Assembly (NCBI GenBank): GCA_038496675.1 | Contig: CM076658.1 | Span: 8,847,627 to 8,911,626 of the forward strand | Origin: Rachycentron canadum | Lineage: Eukaryota; Chordata; Actinopteri; Carangiformes; Rachycentridae | Direction of reading: 5' to 3' | DNA length: 64,000 bases | Part shown: positions 61,901 through 64,000 of the stretch, piece by piece | Position numbering within the stretch: position 1 is the first letter of the stretch | How the letters are laid out: every line of letters starts with the position of its first letter | Program-made: the position numbers and the translations under genes | The notes under the pieces: generated by a model | Database searches by the model: none | What the model was told of the DNA's origin: nothing | What the model saw: only the letters and a program-made list of their open reading frames with translations

Positions 61901-63874
61901 CTCTCCTCTTTCTCCAGCAACTTTCACACTGCCTGTTAAAGGTGGGAATGTTGTACCTTTACTCTTTGCTTACTTTTGTGGCATTGCAGGACAAAAGCCA
62001 ATTCACTGTTGTGTTACGTCACCTCACATCTAAAGAGCACCAGCACATTATCTAAAATTCACACTCTGACATTATGCCAGCTGTGTATGGTTCTGTTTAA
62101 ATAAGCAAAAGTGACAATATGAGGGGTCTTCACAATTGAAGTATAGTGGAATCTCTGCGTGAAAAGCACTGGTAGCTATGCAATAGCAGGTTAGCTCTGA
62201 TACATGCAAATGAACTGGCAATCTCATTTTCAACCAGTAAAGTCCTCTTTATGCTCATTGCAATCTCTGCATTAACATGCCTCTTGGGTGACCTGATCAC
62301 AAGTGGGTACCTCTAAGTATAGCTGTGAATGCACTCAAGACACATCAGAAAATGGATTCTGTGAGTGAAAAATTGATTATCTTGGATTACACATGGAACA
62401 CTGTCTGAAATTTTCAAAAAGCCCATAGAGATATATTATAAGCGCATCAAACATCTTAGGTGATTTAGTTTTCCTGGAATGCAATAGACAGTCTTTATTG
62501 TTTTCATTTCATTTGATCTTCAAACAGAAATGATGTGCGTGTTTATTTGCCTATAGAGCAGGGAAGTGAGATTTAATCCAAAGGAGTTACTTGAGCTGCA
62601 AGTGGAGATGCATTCTAATGCCAGCTATGAACTCACATACTTAAAGCTGTCCACCAGGTGTAAATAGGCATTTTGTTACTATCACATTACAAACACATTA
62701 ATTACCTTAAAAAGGCATGCAACTGCCACACTTCATTAACCTTAGAAATTGACAGAAGATGGTGAGAAGAAATGCCTTAAGCATGGATGTTCTATCCATG
62801 TTCTGCCCGTGTTATGTCTATTAATGGGAAGATGCTGTGAGGGAGAAACATGTTGGACCTTGGACATAAATGCATGACTGTACGTGAGCCTAAATCTGTA
62901 CAGATAATCAATTTATAAGTTAAACGTTCTTAGCAAGGTAATTCAACACAGACTTTGGTTACTAGAAGAAAAGTCATATATCATGCGACCTGTCCTTATA
63001 TCTGCCGTTAATGCGGTAATGATAACGCTGCTCCTTCAAAATTATGTAGAATAACACAGATGTAAACAGTCAGTGAATTTTTGTACTTCAAAATGGTTTC
63101 AAAGCAGCACAGGATTGTCTGCAAGATTGTCTGAAATGCGATGGATTTCACAGGCAAGCTTACCCTTTTAACTCTAAGGTTAACATGATAAACTGAAATC
63201 ATTTCAGCAGGCATGTGCAATATATGATAAGCAAATATTTTGATTCAACATTGAGGTAATTATAATTTGTGTTATGTAGCTGCCTTTTCAGTTGCAATGT
63301 GTATATGAAAACGAAAATGTTTCCTGTTACATAAAGACATAGGCTCATATGTGGTTTCATTTAAATTGCATTGGATGCTGCTAAGAAATTGAGCAATTTT
63401 GGCAGTATTATTAGCAATGATGTGCAAAGATAAAAGATGCAAAAAGACATGAAGTTTAAGATTTTCACAGCATATAACAATTTAAAAATTTAGTTGTGCT
63501 TTATCTATTCATTGGATTTTTTTAAGAAATAGGATTATCTTGGCCATATAAAAAAAAATTAAACCACGCAGCAATTTCAGACAGACTACACCAGATTATA
63601 TAAAGCCAATCAAAAATCTGGGTAAGGCGAAGGCAGTAAAAATTATGTTAAAATATGGAATCACTATCTCTAATTTGGAATCTATGTCAGTACAAGGTGG
63701 CATTAGCGTAAATGTGTAATAATAATTCAAAAAGAAAGAAATCCTATCTGAAAACAGCGGCGCTCCTTGGACCTGTAAAAGACATCAGATGAACAGGACG
63801 AACCAGCTATTTTAATCAAACTCACTTCATCAATTCTCTGCTCAAGTTTCATTTCTCCGTGTTCTTGTATTGAT
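45171..63874 (-). CDS. uxs1: UDP-glucuronate decarboxylase 1 (UDP-xylose synthase), 5'-partial, 13 coding exons
   Basis: Exons in transcript order: 63874-63826, 61524-61481, 59720-59660, 58510-58330, 55530-55426, 54498-54439, 53865-53744, 49320-49201, 48501-48458, 46783-46723, 46597-46540, 45985-45882, 45302-45171. They join in frame to 379 residues plus stop. Adding the about 41 missing N-terminal residues gives 420, the human length. UXS1 is a type II Golgi/ER membrane enzyme of the extended SDR family that decarboxylates UDP-glucuronate to UDP-xylose, the first sugar of the proteoglycan linker. Visible: stem region, NAD-binding ITGGAGFVGSHL (52-63), STSEVYG (160-166), catalytic YxxxK in ACYDEGK (Tyr190, Lys194; human 231 and 235), GSRMHMNDGR, SQTRAF and a basic C-terminus. 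The exon with the start codon and membrane anchor lies beyond 64000. Confidence 0.97.
45882..45985 (-). CDS. uxs1: uxs1 exon (AQDDPQRRRPD)
   Basis: 104 nt: (V)SRSQIQFLPEAQDDPQRRRP, then DIRKAKMMLGWEPV. The DDPQ-RKPD-I-KAK-LGWEP block is the family's C-terminal signature. Acceptor ACTCACAG, donor GTATGT. Confidence 0.97.
46540..46597 (-). CDS. uxs1: uxs1 exon (GNPEEHTILEF)
   Basis: 58 nt: GNPEEHTILEFARLIKSLV plus G of a split Val. Acceptor TTTGTAG, donor GTAAGG. Confidence 0.96.
46723..46783 (-). CDS. uxs1: uxs1 exon (DLVNGLVLLMN)
   Basis: 61 nt: (S)DLVNGLVLLMNSNISSPVNL. Acceptor TTCTCCAG, donor GTGAGT. Confidence 0.96.
46784..48457 (-). other. uxs1: uxs1 intron
   Basis: 1.67 kb with T runs at 47131-47158. 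No exon or known repeat recognised. Confidence 0.75.
48458..48501 (-). CDS. uxs1: uxs1 small exon (SQTRAF)
   Basis: 44 nt: VYGTGSQTRAFQYV plus AG of a split Ser. SQTRAF carries the conserved UDP-binding Arg. Acceptor TTGTTCTAG, donor GTAAGA. A LINE tail lies about 50 bp upstream in the transcript. Confidence 0.96.
48550..48808 (+). mobile_element. L2-clade (Maui-like) LINE 3' end
   Basis: Carries the well-known fish phrase series GTGGAGTTTGCATGTTCTCC, TGTGTGGGTTCCCTC, TTAATTGGTGACT, GGTGTGAATGGTTGTTTGTC, GCTGGGATTGGCTCCAGCC and CCCGCAACCCTGACGGATAA, ending in the tail ATGGATGGATGGA. Only the 3' end is present, the usual 5'-truncated LINE. It lies in the uxs1 intron, antisense to uxs1. Confidence 0.85.
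49201..49320 (-). CDS. uxs1: uxs1 exon with the GSRMHMND loop
   Basis: 120 nt, phase 0 both ends: EGVEVRVARIFNTFGSRMHM, then NDGRVVSNFILQALQGEPLT. Human has GPRMHMND; here the codon is TCC (Ser) instead of Pro. Acceptor GCTCACAG, donor GTAGGC. Confidence 0.97.
50560..50735 (+). mobile_element. Decayed tRNA-derived SINE-like element
   Basis: A TGGTTTAGGGGTTGAAATAC segment resembles a tRNA A box. About 80 bp on, TCTGTCCCACATGATTTGGC and CTATCCCTGTCTAAAAAGGC then TTTAAATGCC match the tail pattern of fish SINEs (CTGTC-AATAAAGGC-AAAATGCC), ending in A-rich sequence. Heavily mutated; no clear B box. Confidence 0.45.
52499..52585. repeat. (TCTA)n(TA)n microsatellite on the left of the gap
   Basis: About 12 TCTA units running into about 20 TA units that stop at the first N. 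Confidence 0.95.
52586..52932. other. Assembly gap (347 N)
   Basis: Run of N flanked by (TA)n on both sides, within a uxs1 intron. All expected neighbouring exons are accounted for, so no coding loss is implied. Confidence 0.99.
52933..52982. repeat. (AT)n microsatellite on the right of the gap
   Basis: About 25 AT units starting at the last N. Confidence 0.95.
53744..53865 (-). CDS. uxs1: uxs1 exon with catalytic YxxxK
   Basis: 122 nt: (D)PEVHPQNEEYWGHVNPIG, then PRACYDEGKRVAETM and CYAYMKQ. Tyr and Lys of ACYDEGK are the proton relay of the extended SDR family. Acceptor GATCCAG, donor GTATCA. Confidence 0.98.
53866..54438 (-). other. uxs1: uxs1 intron
   Basis: 573 bp. Nothing recognised. 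Confidence 0.8.
54439..54498 (-). CDS. uxs1: uxs1 exon with STSEVYG
   Basis: 60 nt: (G)LAKRVGARLLLASTSEVYG plus G of a split Asp. Contains the SDR catalytic Ser/Thr segment. Acceptor CTCCCAG, donor GTAAGA. Confidence 0.97.
54499..55425 (-). other. uxs1: uxs1 intron
   Basis: 0.93 kb. AT-rich, with an ATT/AAT-rich stretch at 54900-54940. Nothing else recognised. Confidence 0.8.
55426..55530 (-). CDS. uxs1: uxs1 exon, substrate-loop region
   Basis: 105 nt: (V)DQIYHLASPASPPNYMYNP to GTLNML plus G of a split Gly. Acceptor CTTTACAG, donor GTGAGT. Matches the human sequence throughout. Confidence 0.97.
55778..55821 (+). other. GC-rich stem-loop
   Basis: Arms 55779-55796 and 55803-55820 pair over 18 bp with a 6-base loop (TTCAGG). 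There are two G-U wobbles when read on the + strand, and a T-A pair extends the stem at 55778/55821. The surrounding intron is AT-rich. On the - strand (the uxs1 sense) the two wobbles become A-C mismatches, so the structure favours a + strand transcript. Confidence 0.7.
57444..57474. repeat. (CAAT)n microsatellite
   Basis: About seven units with one CAGT variant, followed by CGTAGCGCAG. It resembles the ATCAATCAATC-TATAGCGC tail of fish retroelements, also seen at 43131. Confidence 0.7.
58330..58510 (-). CDS. uxs1: uxs1 exon, NAD-binding Rossmann motif
   Basis: 181 nt, the longest exon. ITGGAGFVGSHLTDKLMMDG holds the TGxxGxxG dinucleotide-binding loop, then VTVVDNFFTGRKRNVEHW with the Asp that holds the NAD ribose, ending in EPLYIE. 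Acceptor CGCTAG, donor GTGAGC, phase 1. Confidence 0.97.
58511..59659 (-). other. uxs1: uxs1 intron with family A repeat
   Basis: 1.15 kb. Contains a reverse family A copy (59085-59410) and a short (TA)n at 59155-59175. Confidence 0.75.
59085..59410 (-). repeat. Dispersed repeat family A, reverse copy
   Basis: AATTAGCACTGAACACAAAG, TACAGATGGGAGTCATTTG, then after a (TA)n insertion TTGAGCAGACATTTAACTC, AAAACCAAAAATGTCAACTG and CATGGCAGCTCTCAATGAAT. Same phrase order as the reverse complement of the copies at 2140 and 23935. Confidence 0.65.
59660..59720 (-). CDS. uxs1: uxs1 exon, stem to SDR core
   Basis: 61 nt: (S)FSQKYPPVKFLSEKDRKRIL. A second AG ten bases further in (TTCTCAG) would also give a KYPP start, but only the CTTCCAG acceptor keeps the reading frame from the previous exon and restores SFSQ (human SFTQ). 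Donor GTATAC. Confidence 0.93.
59721..61480 (-). other. uxs1: uxs1 intron with 30-bp minisatellite
   Basis: 1.76 kb. Contains the tandem repeat at 60371-60482. No exon seen. Confidence 0.8.
60371..60482. repeat. 30-bp tandem repeat, about 3.7 copies
   Basis: Units start at 60371, 60401, 60431 and 60461 (TGATGAGATTTTATTGATAC then CAATACCAAT). The first three are identical and the fourth diverges after CCAGTAAC. The repeat gives periodic reading frames on both strands because 30 is a multiple of three. These are not genes. Confidence 0.95.
61481..61524 (-). CDS. uxs1: uxs1 exon, stem region
   Basis: 44 nt: AVAPLREKIRDLEQ plus AG of a split Ser. Acceptor ATTTAG, donor GTTTGT. Matches human VEPLREKIRDLEK. 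Confidence 0.92.
61525..63825 (-). other. uxs1: uxs1 intron
   Basis: 2.3 kb of AT-rich DNA. No exon or repeat recognised. Confidence 0.75.
63826..63874 (-). CDS. uxs1: uxs1 exon, stem region (first one in the window)
   Basis: 49 nt: completes a split codon (probably Arg), then SIQEHGEMKLEQRIDE. Human has RSIQENGELKIESKIEEM here. Acceptor CATCACAG, donor GTGAGT. Part of the charged luminal stem. Confidence 0.88.
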
Positions 63875-64000
63875 CTGTGATGAGAGAAAGACAGAGACAA
63901 GGAGAGGGGAATGACATGATGGCAGCCATAATCACTATGTCAGAGAAAATAGCTCTCGACTTCAAACACACTGTTAGATGGCAACACATGACCCACTACC

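Overview
This is vertebrate nuclear DNA, almost certainly from a teleost fish and probably a percomorph. Genes are split by GT-AG introns, the background is AT-rich with many (TA)n and (CA)n microsatellites, and the interspersed repeats I recognise are fish types. There is one assembly gap (52586-52932) and a single ambiguous base at 17537.

Four protein genes can be read exon by exon. (1) nck2, + strand, coding exons 20239-20464, 27025-27797 and 28531-28725: a complete 397-residue SH3-SH3-SH3-SH2 adaptor with a long 3' UTR ending near 30.7 kb. (2) An otospiralin-like gene, + strand, coding exons 35475-35538 and 35667-35893: a complete 96-residue secreted protein. (3) ecrg4 (augurin), + strand, four coding exons 39105-44153: a complete 145-residue hormone-like precursor. 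(4) uxs1 (UDP-glucuronate decarboxylase), - strand, 13 coding exons from 63874 down to 45171: 379 residues including the stop. About 41 N-terminal residues, with the Golgi membrane anchor, lie beyond the right edge.

The order NCK2-ECRG4-UXS1 matches human chromosome 2q12. The otospiralin-like gene sits inside this block between nck2 and ecrg4. ecrg4 and uxs1 converge tail to tail, with predicted poly(A) signals about 150 bp apart.

The first 20 kb holds no coding exon I can support. It is probably the 5' non-coding intron or upstream region of nck2, with microsatellites, decayed repeats, a perfect 265-bp duplication beside an N that looks like an assembly artefact, and three RFX X-box-like palindromes. 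Introns and intergenic DNA carry a LINE reverse-transcriptase relic, an L2/Maui-like LINE 3' end, a tRNA-derived SINE-like relic and several copies of other fish repeats.

The genes do not form a pathway. nck2 is a cytoplasmic signalling adaptor, the otospiralin-like protein and augurin are small secreted proteins, and uxs1 makes UDP-xylose for glycosaminoglycan linkers in the Golgi. I found no clearly new biological system. The best leads are RXKR processing sites in both small secreted proteins, a strong GC-rich hairpin in a uxs1 intron, and the X-box cluster upstream of nck2.
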